IMG/VR virus record: IMGVR_UViG_3300023080_000001 | Span: 1-39,271 of that record | From: a virus | Length of the DNA: 39,271 nucleotides | Reading direction: 5' to 3' (one strand) | Part shown: in pieces, positions 22,652-31,944 of the stretch | Layout of the letters: every line of letters begins with the position of its first letter | How positions within the stretch are numbered: position 1 is the first letter of the stretch | Notes under the pieces: model-generated | The model's database searches: none | What the model was told of the DNA's origin: nothing | Seen by the model: the letters and a program-made list of their open reading frames with translations, nothing else | Translations under genes and position numbers: made by a program

Positions 22652-24408
22652 GCGACGTAGCTTTCGACCCGTTTGGTTCTCGCGCCGCTGGGCTGAACTA
22701 CGGCCAGCGTCTCACACAGTTGGGCGGTCAGTATCGCGCCGGTAATCAGATGGCGAACGGACAGCCTGCACAGGCGGCACAGGCGCTGTATCAGTCTGGT
22801 GATCTGGCAGGCGGTCGTCAGATTCAGGGCGACATGGCGGCGCAACAGGAAGCGGCGCGGACGCAGGAAACCGAGGCCCGTGCACGTCAGGCTCAGTTCA
22901 CGATCCAGGCCGTTCGCGCGCTGAAAAACACGCCACCCGAACAACGGAATCAGGTTTTCGCGTCGATGGCACCGACGCTGGAAATGCTAGGTCAGACACC
23001 GCAGGATATTCAGGCGTTCGGGCAGGCGCTCTCGTCGAATCCCGGCGTCCTCGATCAAGCCGAACAATGGGCCGGGAATACGTTGCGGGAACTTGAGTTC
23101 CGTAACGCCGGTCAGGACGTTCTGGTCCTCGATAAAAACACGGGAGAACAAGTCCAGAGGTATCAGCAGTCGCCGCAAGATTACTCGCTCGGGAACACGC
23201 GATTTGACGGCGACACGAACGCGCCTGTCGCTCAAGGGTACGTCGCGCCCCAAGTTATCCAGCGCGACCCTGAAAAAGACCTGATCGAGATTACGCCGGG
23301 ATCGACGCCTAGTCGGGTGGGGGGTGACGCGGCGAACGTACCGGCGCTCGTGCAGAGCATTATCCCCGGCGCGCGTCTGACTAGCGGATTGCGGACGCCA
23401 GATCAGAACGAACGGGCAGGTGGCGCGCGGAACAGCTTCCACCTTCGCGGACAGGCGGTCGATATCGCACCTCCCGCTGGCATGAACCTGAACGAGTTTC
23501 GTCAGCAGCTTGCGGCACAGGGCGTCGATATCGCCGAACTGATCGACGAGGGCGATCACTGGCACCTCGCATGGAATGGCGGCGGTCAGGCCCCGAATAT
23601 TGGTCGTGGCGAAACCGTGCAGGCTGGCCCGCGCGTTCTGGCGCAGGGGACGCCACAGGCCAGCGAGGGAGGTTCAGCCGCCATCCTGACGCCTGAGGAA
23701 GTCGCCGCCGCTGGTCTCAATCCGGGAGGCGTATATCAGCGCAGTCGCACGGGTCAGATTTCGACCGTGCAGGCCGCGCCGGGTGCCGGGCGTCAAGGTA
23801 ATCCGACCGAGGCGCAGAACAAGGATTCATTTAACGCTAACCGGATGACGGATTCCGGGGCGATCCTGGCCCGTATGGAGCAGGAAGGGTTCGATTACGG
23901 CGCGTCTCTGGCGACTGGCGGTGCGTTCCGTGAGGATGGGCGCCAGTATCAGGCGGCGGCTCGCGAATGGGCCGACTCCCTGTTGCGTTTGACGACAGGT
24001 GCAGCGGCGACACGCGATGAAGTCGAGAGCGCGCTACAAAGCTATTTCCCGCAAATCGGTGACAGCGCTGCCGTTCGCCAGCAGAAAGCACAGCGCCGCG
24101 CCCAAGTGGAGCGTGACGCACAGGCGCGCGGTCAGGGTGGTCGTTCGGCTCGCGCACCGGAAGCCGCGACAGGAACCCGCCAGCGCCCCCGTACGAACGC
24201 CCCAGGTCTGCCGTTCGATATCACGCCCGCACAACTATCGCGCCGTCAGCAGATCGTCCAGTCGGGTGGTTCGCCGTCGTCGGCGCTGGGGTCTCCCCAA
24301 AATCCGCGCTACCTCAATCCAGCCGACCCGAACGCGAGTTTCGGCAACGTGCGGAGTGGCGAGTATTATGTCGGTCCAGACGGTCGCGTTCGCGGGCCTA
24401 AACCCTAA
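22648..24408 (+). CDS. Ejection protein with an M15-type peptidase domain
   Basis: A 586-residue protein in the P22 gp20 position. The first 200 residues are helical and Ala/Gln-rich. A peptidase M15/VanY-type domain follows: SFHLRGQAVDI gives His265 and Asp272 (SxHxxGxxxD), and DHWHLAW gives His304/His306, the zinc ligands. The rest is low-complexity. M15 enzymes cut peptide bonds in peptidoglycan, so the protein could open the cell wall during DNA entry. I chose ATG 22648 (ATGA overlap). The stop overlaps the next start (TAATG). Confidence 0.8.
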   Translation: MSDVAFDPFGSRAAGLNYGQRLTQLGGQYRAGNQMANGQPAQAAQALYQSGDLAGGRQIQGDMAAQQEAARTQETEARARQAQFTIQAVRALKNTPPEQRNQVFASMAPTLEMLGQTPQDIQAFGQALSSNPGVLDQAEQWAGNTLRELEFRNAGQDVLVLDKNTGEQVQRYQQSPQDYSLGNTRFDGDTNAPVAQGYVAPQVIQRDPEKDLIEITPGSTPSRVGGDAANVPALVQSIIPGARLTSGLRTPDQNERAGGARNSFHLRGQAVDIAPPAGMNLNEFRQQLAAQGVDIAELIDEGDHWHLAWNGGGQAPNIGRGETVQAGPRVLAQGTPQASEGGSAAILTPEEVAAAGLNPGGVYQRSRTGQISTVQAAPGAGRQGNPTEAQNKDSFNANRMTDSGAILARMEQEGFDYGASLATGGAFREDGRQYQAAAREWADSLLRLTTGAAATRDEVESALQSYFPQIGDSAAVRQQKAQRRAQVERDAQARGQGGRSARAPEAATGTRQRPRTNAPGLPFDITPAQLSRRQQIVQSGGSPSSALGSPQNPRYLNPADPNASFGNVRSGEYYVGPDGRVRGPKP

Positions 24409-26675
24409 TGGCGCAAGCATGGGACGCTGTACCGGTTGTCGGTGATACACAGGCCGCACCGCCTGTCGCGGCTGCACGTCCAGCGCGCGGATATCGTGTT
24501 GAGCGTCAGGCGTACACGAACGAGACGCCAGAGGAGCTGACGGCTCAAGGGTATCAGCAGGACGACGCGGGGACGTGGTTCAAGGTTGTCGGCACCGAAC
24601 AAGCGCCGTCAGCAGCGTGGCGTTCGGTTCCTGTCGCGCCGGAACCTACCGGGTCACAGACTCTAGCCGACGAACAAACGCGTCGTATGCTGACAGCTAA
24701 CGGTGACACCGCCGCGCGCGAAAACACGTTCATGAACGGGGTTTTGTTCGGGGCGGCGGACGAAATCGGCGGGCGTGTGGCGCAAGCGGGGCAGGCTACA
24801 CGGAACTTGGGTCGCCGTCTTTCCGGACAACCTATCGAGGTGAATTCGGCGGATGTAAACGACGCTTACGTTCGCAACTATCGCGACTCGGTGGGTGAAT
24901 TCACCGAACGGCACCCGGTGCAGTCTCTAGGTCTGTCGCTGGCCGGTGGCGGGCTTACGGGCGGCGGCGTGGTGGGCGGTGGGGTCCGTGGTGCCATAGC
25001 GACCGGCGCGGCTTACGGCGGCGCTTACGGTTTCGGTTCCAGCGAGGGCACGTTCGCCGAACGACTCCCCGGTGCCGCTACGGGCGCGGTTGTCGGTGGC
25101 GCTCTAGGCGGCACAGTTCAAGCCGCTGCACCCTACGCCCGTCGTCTGGCCGGTATCGCCAGCGCGGGGACGCGACCGATCCGTGAGACCGCTTCCCGCA
25201 TGGTCGGGCGTCCTGCTGAACCGAACGTGGTGGCGGCGCGTCGTATCGCGGATCAGCTTCGTCGTCGTGGCCTCTCTGAGGATCAGATCGCCGCTGAAAC
25301 TACGCGGTTCCGCGAGGCGGGTCTTAACCCTTCCGTGGTGGACGTGGGCGGCGAAAACGTCATGGCGACTGTCCGCGCTGCTGCATCGGGTGAGGGTCCA
25401 GGCCGTCAGCTTGTGACCGATTACCGCGACCGTGTGGCGTCCGAACTGACGCCGCGTGTGGTCGAGAGAACTCGTCGCCTGATACCGGACGAAACGCGCG
25501 ATTCTTACACGCTGGCTGACGATCTGACGCGCTCCCGGAATACCGCTGCCCGCGATCAGTACGGACCCGCATATGCCGCCGTGATTGAGGTTCCAGATAT
25601 CGCTATCCGCGCGCTTAGGGGGCCAGAGGGTACGCAGGCGATGGCGTCTGCACGTCGTCTGGCGAGTGCAGAACAAAGATACGACGTTGCAGCTGAAATC
25701 GACGCACTGGCAACGGCGGACCTCGACCAGCTGCCTATGGCGTCAGGTCGCGCCCTTGAAACCATCCGTCGTGCTATGGCAGACGAAGCCGCTGGCCTAT
25801 CAGAATCGTCGCCGGGCCTGTCTAATGCCCTCATGGACCGTGTACGCCAACTGGACGACGCGCTGGATAATGTGCCCGGTCTGACTGAGGCGCGCGGTAA
25901 CTATCGCGCCGCGTCCGAACAGATCGACGCCGTGGGAGGTGTGCCGCGTAACGGTCGTCAGCGTTTGGGGCGTCCTGATCGCGCGCCGGTTAGTGCGATC
26001 ACCGCACCGGCTCCGCAGTACAGTTCCTATCTCGACAGTCTGCGTCCGCAGTCAGGTGCCGCGAATCAGGTGTATCAGCGCGACGCCCTGATTAACCGAC
26101 TGTCGAACTCTAAGGACGGCGCGGTCGGTGCGTTGAACGCTCTGACGCCCGGTCGTAACGCCGCCCTAACTGAGAATGCACCGTATATCGCGCGTAACCT
26201 TGAGGCGACGTTCCCTGGGCACGGTCAGCAGTATCAGCAGGATATTAACCTGGCCCGCGAACAGATGACGTTCGCGAACCGGATCAGCCCCAACGATGGG
26301 TCGCAAACGGCGTCACGGTTGGGCGATCAGGCCGGGGAAATGGTCGCGGCTGGTCTGAACGGTGCGGCATCCGTAGCGACGGGCGGCAAGTGGGCGCTCG
26401 TGAAACTCGGCCTCGATAACCTGATCCGCAACGTTGGCCTGAACGAAGCCGAACGCGCGGCCATCGTTGAACTGGGCATCGGGTCGGCTGACGAAATCCA
26501 GAACATCCTGCGTGTCGCTGCTGAGTCGCGCCGTATGGGCTCGCCGCCTCCCGCCGAGGTTCAGGCGTGGCTTGTGCGGACACGAAACACCCTCGGCTCG
26601 CAAAACCCCGTCAGTCAGCAGATCGAACAGCTTCTGTTGCCATCGCCTGTCTTAGCAGGAGAAGAACAGCAATGA
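24408..26675 (+). CDS. Large ejection/DNA-transfer protein (gp16-like position)
   Basis: A 755-residue protein directly after the M15 protein, in the P22 gp16 position. Residues near 175-245 contain Gly/Ala-rich segments (GGGLTGGGVVGGGVRG, AIATGAAYGGAYGFG) that look like membrane-inserting glycine-zipper helices. The rest is mostly Arg-rich helical, with an Arg/Gln content typical of ejected proteins. Similarity to P22 gp16 by eye is limited to layout. The stop overlaps the micro-gene that follows (ATGA). Confidence 0.75.
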   Translation: MAQAWDAVPVVGDTQAAPPVAAARPARGYRVERQAYTNETPEELTAQGYQQDDAGTWFKVVGTEQAPSAAWRSVPVAPEPTGSQTLADEQTRRMLTANGDTAARENTFMNGVLFGAADEIGGRVAQAGQATRNLGRRLSGQPIEVNSADVNDAYVRNYRDSVGEFTERHPVQSLGLSLAGGGLTGGGVVGGGVRGAIATGAAYGGAYGFGSSEGTFAERLPGAATGAVVGGALGGTVQAAAPYARRLAGIASAGTRPIRETASRMVGRPAEPNVVAARRIADQLRRRGLSEDQIAAETTRFREAGLNPSVVDVGGENVMATVRAAASGEGPGRQLVTDYRDRVASELTPRVVERTRRLIPDETRDSYTLADDLTRSRNTAARDQYGPAYAAVIEVPDIAIRALRGPEGTQAMASARRLASAEQRYDVAAEIDALATADLDQLPMASGRALETIRRAMADEAAGLSESSPGLSNALMDRVRQLDDALDNVPGLTEARGNYRAASEQIDAVGGVPRNGRQRLGRPDRAPVSAITAPAPQYSSYLDSLRPQSGAANQVYQRDALINRLSNSKDGAVGALNALTPGRNAALTENAPYIARNLEATFPGHGQQYQQDINLAREQMTFANRISPNDGSQTASRLGDQAGEMVAAGLNGAASVATGGKWALVKLGLDNLIRNVGLNEAERAAIVELGIGSADEIQNILRVAAESRRMGSPPPAEVQAWLVRTRNTLGSQNPVSQQIEQLLLPSPVLAGEEQQ

Positions 26676-26749
26676 ACATCACTGTGATGGGCTGGCCGCT
26701 CCACCAAAATAAGACTATCAGTATCGGCACTTTCGGAGTGTACCACTAA
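26672..26749 (+). CDS. Micro-protein (25 aa) between ejection and tailspike genes
   Basis: Translation from ATG 26672 gives a 25-residue protein (MNITVMGWPLHQNK, then TISIGTFGVYH). It overlaps its upstream neighbour by ATGA and its downstream neighbour by TAATG, and no other reading fills this gap. The double overlap is the main evidence that it is real. Confidence 0.55.
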   Translation: MNITVMGWPLHQNKTISIGTFGVYH

Positions 26750-29124
26750 TGCCCGCTGGTCGTCTCGTTATTCCATCGTGGATGCCCGCGCTAAACAGCG
26801 ACGGGTTTCCGATTCCTAATGCCCAAGCGTTTTTCTATTTCGACGGCACGACGACACTGCAAACGGTGTACGCTGACGAGGATTTACTGACGCCTCTCGC
26901 TAATCCTGTGAAGGCGAACAGTTCTGGACGGTTCCCGACTATTTGGGCCGATGAGGACACAGTTTACAGCGTCACTATGGACGCCGATTACGGCCCGCCC
27001 GGTGTGCCGTTCACGTTCAGTGGAATCACGCCGTCTGTGGACGGGGTTTTGTACAGCGTCGCGCTTGCGGAAGCCGCTGCCGGTAACGCGGAGGACGCCG
27101 CTGCACTGGCTGTAGAGGCGGCGTCCTCGATCATTGGCTCCGGTCTGCGGTTCGGGCCGTTCACGATGGACGGGGTTTCAACGACTATTCAGATGGCCCA
27201 GGTCGTCGCAGCCGGAAACGAGTGGACCGTTCAGGTTTTTGCTAACGGCGTACTTTTGTATGTCGATGACTATTCCACGAACGGCACGACCACGCTTACG
27301 TTTGACGTGGCCCCTGCTAACGGTGTCGTTATCGAGGGGGTCCACGTCGGGGCCTCTATTGGCTTGGACGGTCTGTCACCGCGCATCGCTACGGTCCCCG
27401 ATGGACCGCTACTTACAAACGTCGTCCGGTTTTCCAGGGTTCTCGACTATGCAGACGCGCCCATGGTTTTCAAGAACGGCTCGACTGATGACGGACCGGG
27501 GATCGTCGCGGCCTATGCGTATTCCAGCACATGGACACATTCGTCTGGCGTCGTCAGGATTATGTCGAACACGACGATCCCCGAGGGTTCGGTTACGACT
27601 CTAACGGACGGCCAGATATACGTCGGAGCCGGGATTACACTGACGATCTATGGCGCGTTTAACGCTCCGTCTGATCGCCAGATTTTCACCGGGCCGGGGA
27701 CTGTGGTGGGTCTGGCGTATGCCGTTGCAGAATGGTGGGGCGCGAACGGTGATTTTAACGAATCTCGGATTAACGACCCAACGTACACGTCGTACACAGA
27801 CAACGCCCCCGCGTTCAATAAAGCCGTCGCGTGTGTCCTGGGGGCTGGGGTCGGCGGTGGTTACGCGGGATCGCCCCGTGTGCAGGCTCTTGACCGCGCG
27901 TATGGCCTGAAAACGCCTATCGTGATCCAGCCACTACTGGACGCACCGATTGATTTCATCGGTGCGAACTGGACAGTGGACGGATCGGGGACGCGGTTTT
28001 ATTCGGGGGATAGCGCGGGCTGCGTCATGGTCACGGGCGGCGCTCCGTTCTCGAATCCTAACGCGTTCGTGAAGTTCCGTCTCGCGGATTTTCAGGTTTT
28101 GGGAACCGCGAACCGTGCACCTGTGGGGGTTACGATTGCCGGTGACGGGGGGGCTACGGACAAGGTTCTGTCCGGTCTCCTGTCGAATGTGATCGAAAAC
28201 GTCGTCGTAACCGACATGGCGACGTGTTTCCTGTCGTCGGGTGTGACGAAACTACGCGCGAAAAACTGCACAGGTCTGAACGGCGCGATCTTTGGGATCG
28301 GCTGGGAAATCAAGCCGTCACCGGGTGGCACAATTACGTCTGATGTGTCGTTTGAAGGCTGCATCATGTCGCAACCGAATAGCGGCGGGATGAATGGGCG
28401 CGGCTGGTATATTCACAACGACGACGTGTCGGTCGGATCACCGTCGCTGCAAAGCGTTCGGGGTATCTCGTTTGACGACGACTGCCAAGGGTATGCGGGT
28501 CGTCAGGGGATTTCAGTGTTTGTGTTCGGCGTCGGCGCGGTCGGTAAGTCGCGCAACATCGGCGACATATTTTTCGCGCCGGGGACGAAGTTCCAGGGCG
28601 GATCGGGTCTGGACTCGACCGCCGCGCTGTTTGTTGACGCCCGCGATGGGTGCCAGATTTCCACGATCAAGGCTATAGGGTGCCAGTTCGAAGGTCTGAA
28701 CGGTCCTGCTATCCAGATGCAGATCACGACTAGCGGGGCTGTGTTCGGCGAGGTCAACGACATCGTGATCGCCGGTAACACGTTCCGATATAACCTGAAC
28801 CAGTCCGTTATCATGGACGGGGTGTACGGGTATTCGATCACCGGGAATATGCTCCAGTATTGCGGCGCTGCTGCTGCCCCTGCGGCTGAGCATATGTATG
28901 CGCGTAACTCGTTCGGGCGTATGCGTGATAACCTGACATCCCACGACGACGCCGTGTCGTGGCCTGGACTAGGGCGCGGTATCACGATCACCGGGGCGAA
29001 TACGAAACCCACCTATCTGTCAGGGAACGCTATGGGCACGACAACCGCTAGAGTGATTGAGGCTTCAGCGGTGGGGCTGGCGACGGATAGCACCGAACAG
29101 CCATCGACGATTTCACAGGTTTAA
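26749..29124 (+). CDS. Tailspike/tail fibre with a predicted right-handed beta-helix
   Basis: A 791-residue receptor-binding protein. The N-terminal 100 residues (PSWMPALNSDGFPIPNAQAF, motif FYFDGTTTLQTVYAD) look like the virion-anchor region of tail fibres. From about residue 210 the pattern VRFSRVLDYADAP... DDGPGIVAAYAYS is typical of pectate-lyase-type beta-helix spikes, and the repeated short strands with Asn/Gly turns (residues 380-760) fit a beta-helix. An enzyme activity toward a host polysaccharide is likely by analogy, not visible. It is the last of the virion genes; a 38-base gap separates it from the lysis region. Confidence 0.8.
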   Translation: MPAGRLVIPSWMPALNSDGFPIPNAQAFFYFDGTTTLQTVYADEDLLTPLANPVKANSSGRFPTIWADEDTVYSVTMDADYGPPGVPFTFSGITPSVDGVLYSVALAEAAAGNAEDAAALAVEAASSIIGSGLRFGPFTMDGVSTTIQMAQVVAAGNEWTVQVFANGVLLYVDDYSTNGTTTLTFDVAPANGVVIEGVHVGASIGLDGLSPRIATVPDGPLLTNVVRFSRVLDYADAPMVFKNGSTDDGPGIVAAYAYSSTWTHSSGVVRIMSNTTIPEGSVTTLTDGQIYVGAGITLTIYGAFNAPSDRQIFTGPGTVVGLAYAVAEWWGANGDFNESRINDPTYTSYTDNAPAFNKAVACVLGAGVGGGYAGSPRVQALDRAYGLKTPIVIQPLLDAPIDFIGANWTVDGSGTRFYSGDSAGCVMVTGGAPFSNPNAFVKFRLADFQVLGTANRAPVGVTIAGDGGATDKVLSGLLSNVIENVVVTDMATCFLSSGVTKLRAKNCTGLNGAIFGIGWEIKPSPGGTITSDVSFEGCIMSQPNSGGMNGRGWYIHNDDVSVGSPSLQSVRGISFDDDCQGYAGRQGISVFVFGVGAVGKSRNIGDIFFAPGTKFQGGSGLDSTAALFVDARDGCQISTIKAIGCQFEGLNGPAIQMQITTSGAVFGEVNDIVIAGNTFRYNLNQSVIMDGVYGYSITGNMLQYCGAAAAPAAEHMYARNSFGRMRDNLTSHDDAVSWPGLGRGITITGANTKPTYLSGNAMGTTTARVIEASAVGLATDSTEQPSTISQV

Positions 29125-29162
29125 GTTAGACTGAAATTGCTCACACTAGGAGACTAAACCAC

Positions 29163-29378
29163 ATGGCTACCCCCGAAGTTCAGGCGTTTGCCGCCGAACA
29201 ATTTCCCATTCTGCACGACGCTGTTTATGCGGTGCTGGATGAGTACCCTGCCGATCGCAAGGTCATCGACCTGAAGGAAAAGCTGGACGCGTTCTATCTC
29301 GGCGCGGTCGAGGTGCTGGATATCGCTACCGCCCCGGCGCGTTCGGGAGGCCACAAGCCCCCGCCCGAAAACCCCTAA
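29163..29378 (+). CDS. Small unknown protein (71 aa)
   Basis: A helical, acidic protein (AAEQFPILHDAVYAVLDEYP, KEKLDAFYLGAVEVLDI) with a Pro-rich end. The ribosome site TAGGAGACTAA, ten bases before the ATG, resembles that of the decoration gene at 14367. Its role is unknown; it opens the lysis-associated block. Confidence 0.6.
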   Translation: MATPEVQAFAAEQFPILHDAVYAVLDEYPADRKVIDLKEKLDAFYLGAVEVLDIATAPARSGGHKPPPENP

Positions 29379-29909
29379 GTGATTTGGTCAGCCGAAATAT
29401 TCTACGGCGCTGTGACCCTCTGCGCTCTCGGCCTGTCCTGGAAACATGGCGGGCCGATTGCCGTTGTGATGACGCTCGTCGCCGCGATGTGGGTGTTTCA
29501 GCTTGGCCTCTACATGATCGCGACGCCGTTTGTCGGCAATATGATGTCGTGCATGATCGACGGTGCGCTGTTGCTGGTGGTCTCGACATTATCGAGGTCA
29601 CGCCCGCTGATGATCGTTGCCGCCGCACTGGCGTCTCAGTTGTTTCTGCACTTCGCGTTTCGTCAGGGGCATTTGGACGACGAGTTGTATTACGTCGCCA
29701 TAAACGTGTTATATCTGGTAGAATTACTCGCGCTAGGGTGGTCGGGAGGTAGGATTGTTCTCGATACTCTGGGCGATTGGGTGGCTGATGTTTGGAGGAG
29801 CCGCCGCAATACCGTGGCTTCTTTCGGGTCGGAAACGGCAACCCGTGGTGCTATCGGTTGCGGACAACATAAGTCTGTTGTTCGCAACGGTCGGGGTAGC
29901 AGCGTATGA
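29379..29909 (+). CDS. Multi-pass membrane protein (176 aa)
   Basis: Four or so hydrophobic segments (IFYGAVTLCALGLSW, PIAVVMTLVAAMWVFQLGLY, PLMIVAAALASQLFL, YVAINVLYLVELLAL) and a hydrophilic tail. It starts at GTG 29379, right after the previous stop. The last 50 codons overlap the next gene in another frame. A holin-like or lysis-helper role fits the neighbours, but no family is recognised. Confidence 0.6.
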   Translation: MIWSAEIFYGAVTLCALGLSWKHGGPIAVVMTLVAAMWVFQLGLYMIATPFVGNMMSCMIDGALLLVVSTLSRSRPLMIVAAALASQLFLHFAFRQGHLDDELYYVAINVLYLVELLALGWSGGRIVLDTLGDWVADVWRSRRNTVASFGSETATRGAIGCGQHKSVVRNGRGSSV

Positions 29910-30276
29910 CTACGAGTCTCAAGGGCTTAGCGATGCGGAACCAGACGACATGACCGGGCAGGCCGACGATATGCACGACAACACTCAAGTGCAGCTGGCG
30001 ACGCTTGCCGCTGATATGAAGTCTCAGTCGAAAGAGATTGCGTCCGTCCGCACGTCGGTAGAGCGCGAAATCGGGCGTATGGCGCAGGCGCTTGAGAAAC
30101 ACGCCGAAATCGTCACGCGGGCTGTCGAGTCCATGAAGTCCGAGTTTTTCACCAAGGGTGAGGGCGGCGCTCTGACGGAACGCGTCAAGAAACTTGAACT
30201 TGTCGTTTTCGGCGCGGTGGGGATGATCGTCGTTGCCGTGTTTGGCGCTCTGATCGGACTGGTGGTGCTGAAATGA
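29755..30276 (+). CDS. Membrane protein with coiled coil, TTG start (173 aa)
   Basis: The TTG at 29755 is preceded by GGGAGGTAGGA, an unusually good ribosome site for a weak start codon. The protein has an N-terminal hydrophobic segment (LWAIGWLMFGGAAAIPWLL), a long charged coiled coil in the middle (QVQLATLAADMKSQ to KHAEIVTRAVE), and a C-terminal membrane segment (VVFGAVGMIVVAVFGALIG). It overlaps the preceding gene by 155 bases in a different frame. It could span the inner membrane twice with the coiled coil outside or in the cytoplasm. Family unknown. Confidence 0.7.
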   Translation: MFSILWAIGWLMFGGAAAIPWLLSGRKRQPVVLSVADNISLLFATVGVAAYDYESQGLSDAEPDDMTGQADDMHDNTQVQLATLAADMKSQSKEIASVRTSVEREIGRMAQALEKHAEIVTRAVESMKSEFFTKGEGGALTERVKKLELVVFGAVGMIVVAVFGALIGLVVLK

Positions 30277-30710
30277 CCCGTCCTAAGTTCAGTATCGGGT
30301 TTGCGCTCCTGATGGCTATGGGGGCCTCGCTGGCGGCGTTGTTCGCGGTTCTGGTCATAGATTACACTCGACCGGAAAGAATGACGTGGGACGCGCTGTC
30401 GATCCCTAAAAGTCCCATCGTTGGTGAGATGCTGGTGGTGAAAGCGAAGACCACCCGACTCCCTAGCGAGGGCTGCACGAACGGGTTTCAGACTGACTTG
30501 CGCCGTGGCCGTGGTGAAATCACCCGTCTGCCGGTCCCGACGCGGACATTGAGCGACAACGGCGAGGCTCGTTACGACGTGGTTCTGCCCCCTGATATCG
30601 CGCCTGGGGTGTATGAAGTCAGAGTACGAGAGACATACAGGGATTGCGGACGTGCCGACTCGATCCCGAGTCCGTGGCTGTCGTTTGAGGTTTTGCCGGT
30701 TTTGGAGTAG
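30273..30710 (+). CDS. Membrane-anchored protein with a beta-sandwich-like domain (145 aa)
   Basis: One N-terminal membrane helix (FALLMAMGASLAALFAVLVI, residues 10-29) is followed by about 115 residues with alternating strands and three cysteines, resembling an Ig-like or similar beta-sandwich in the periplasm. It starts at ATG 30273 (ATGA overlap). The function is not known; the genes on both sides belong to the lysis region. Confidence 0.65.
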   Translation: MTRPKFSIGFALLMAMGASLAALFAVLVIDYTRPERMTWDALSIPKSPIVGEMLVVKAKTTRLPSEGCTNGFQTDLRRGRGEITRLPVPTRTLSDNGEARYDVVLPPDIAPGVYEVRVRETYRDCGRADSIPSPWLSFEVLPVLE

Positions 30711-30719
30711 GTTTGTTAT

Positions 30720-31049
30720 ATGGCTGAAACTGACGTGAACGTTGAGAATGTCGAGCGCGTAACCGTCGCGCCGTCTGTACCGTCGTCAGCCCAGCCAAAA
30801 CCCGGAACCGGACTTGCCGCGATCATGTCGCCAGATAGCGCGATCCGGGCGCATCCTGCGTATCAGATTGCAAACCGCCTGTGGCGTCCCGCTGGTGGTT
30901 GGGCACTTGTGGCGGGGATGACCTACGGGTTCGCCATAGGGCCGTGGCTAGGGAAACCGCTGGGGCCGATTGAATGGACATCATTGGTCGCTCTGGTTGT
31001 TGCTATGTGGGGCCTTAAGACGCTTGAGAAACGGGATGGGGTAGCATGA
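30720..31049 (+). CDS. Holin-like membrane protein
   Basis: A 109-residue protein with a hydrophilic start and hydrophobic segments at about 60-75 and 85-100 (WALVAGMTYGFAIGPWL and WTSLVALVVAMWGLKTLEK). The pattern NRLWRPAGGW...GLKTLEK is common in phage holins of the 3TM (GTA-holin) type placed before an endolysin. It sits directly before a lysozyme gene (overlap of four bases). It probably makes the hole that lets the lysozyme reach the wall. Confidence 0.7.
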   Translation: MAETDVNVENVERVTVAPSVPSSAQPKPGTGLAAIMSPDSAIRAHPAYQIANRLWRPAGGWALVAGMTYGFAIGPWLGKPLGPIEWTSLVALVVAMWGLKTLEKRDGVA

Positions 31050-31600
31050 CACGCGCCGAACTATTCGCGGCCATCAGACCGTTCGCCCCCAACGGTCGAT
31101 TCACAGAAGATCACGTCGCCGCTATTGATGCGCTGGCGGAGAGTTTCGGGTTGGGCAGTATGGCAGGAACCGACACCCCCGACCCAGAACTAATCGCCGC
31201 CCTGAAACAGGACGAGGGCCTGAGGCTCAAGGCGTACAAAGACACCGTTGGTGTCTGGACGGTTGGGTACGGACACGCGCACGTCGATCCTGGCACTATG
31301 TGGACTCAGCAACAGGCCGAACGCGCGTTGATCGAGGACGTACAGGCCCATAACGCGAAACTTGCGTATCGGATTCCGTGGATCACGACCCTTGATCCGG
31401 TTCGCCGTCGCGTCCTGCAAAACATGGCGTTCAACTTGGGGATCGACGGTCTCATGGGTTTCAAAAACACGTTAGAGGCGGTGCGGACGGGTCGATATAA
31501 TCAGGCGTCGGCGGGGATGCTGACCTCGAAATGGGCGTCACAGGTTAAGGGCCGCGCGGTTCGATTGGCCCATGAGATGTTGACCGGGACAGTGAAATGA
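31046..31600 (+). CDS. GH24 lysozyme (endolysin)
   Basis: A T4-type lysozyme: QDEGLRLKAYKDTVGVWTVG shows Glu57, Asp66 and Thr72 at the T4 spacing (9 and 6 residues), followed by YGHAHVDPG. It hydrolyses the glycan strands of peptidoglycan. An N-terminal extension of about 45 residues (RPFAPNGRFTEDHVAAIDAL) precedes the catalytic domain and has the look of a small helical wall-associated region. No signal sequence is seen, so it should need the holin. Start is ATG 31046 (ATGA); the stop overlaps the i-spanin (ATGA). Confidence 0.92.
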   Translation: MTRAELFAAIRPFAPNGRFTEDHVAAIDALAESFGLGSMAGTDTPDPELIAALKQDEGLRLKAYKDTVGVWTVGYGHAHVDPGTMWTQQQAERALIEDVQAHNAKLAYRIPWITTLDPVRRRVLQNMAFNLGIDGLMGFKNTLEAVRTGRYNQASAGMLTSKWASQVKGRAVRLAHEMLTGTVK

Positions 31601-31944
31601 TCCCCACCGAAATCCGCAAGTGGGTCGCTCTCGGTGTGCTTGTCGCCGTCATATGTATTGCGTTGGCTGTCCTGTCTATGTGCCGCGCCCAAGATGCGGC
31701 GAAGACGGCGCAGGCCGGTGAGACGCTCGCTAACGGTCGGACAGCGGCGAGCGCGGACGTAAACGATATCCGAGACGCGGCGGACGAACGAATCTCCGCC
31801 ATCAATGCTGATGTAAAGGACGCCACCGATGCGATACGTTCTGCCCCTGATCCTGTTAGCCGCGACCGCGCCGCTTTACGCGGGTTGTGCGACATCGATC
31901 CGAGTGCAAGCCCCGACTGCCGGTTGCTCAACGCTAATCCCTGA
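31597..31944 (+). CDS. Rz: i-spanin (Rz-like)
   Basis: A 115-residue protein with one N-terminal membrane helix (WVALGVLVAVICIALAVL, about residues 9-26) and a charged coiled-coil periplasmic region (NDIRDAADERISAINADVKD). This is the inner-membrane half of the spanin pair, which fuses inner and outer membranes at lysis. The o-spanin gene begins inside it in another frame. It follows the lysozyme directly. Confidence 0.85.
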   Translation: MIPTEIRKWVALGVLVAVICIALAVLSMCRAQDAAKTAQAGETLANGRTAASADVNDIRDAADERISAINADVKDATDAIRSAPDPVSRDRAALRGLCDIDPSASPDCRLLNANP

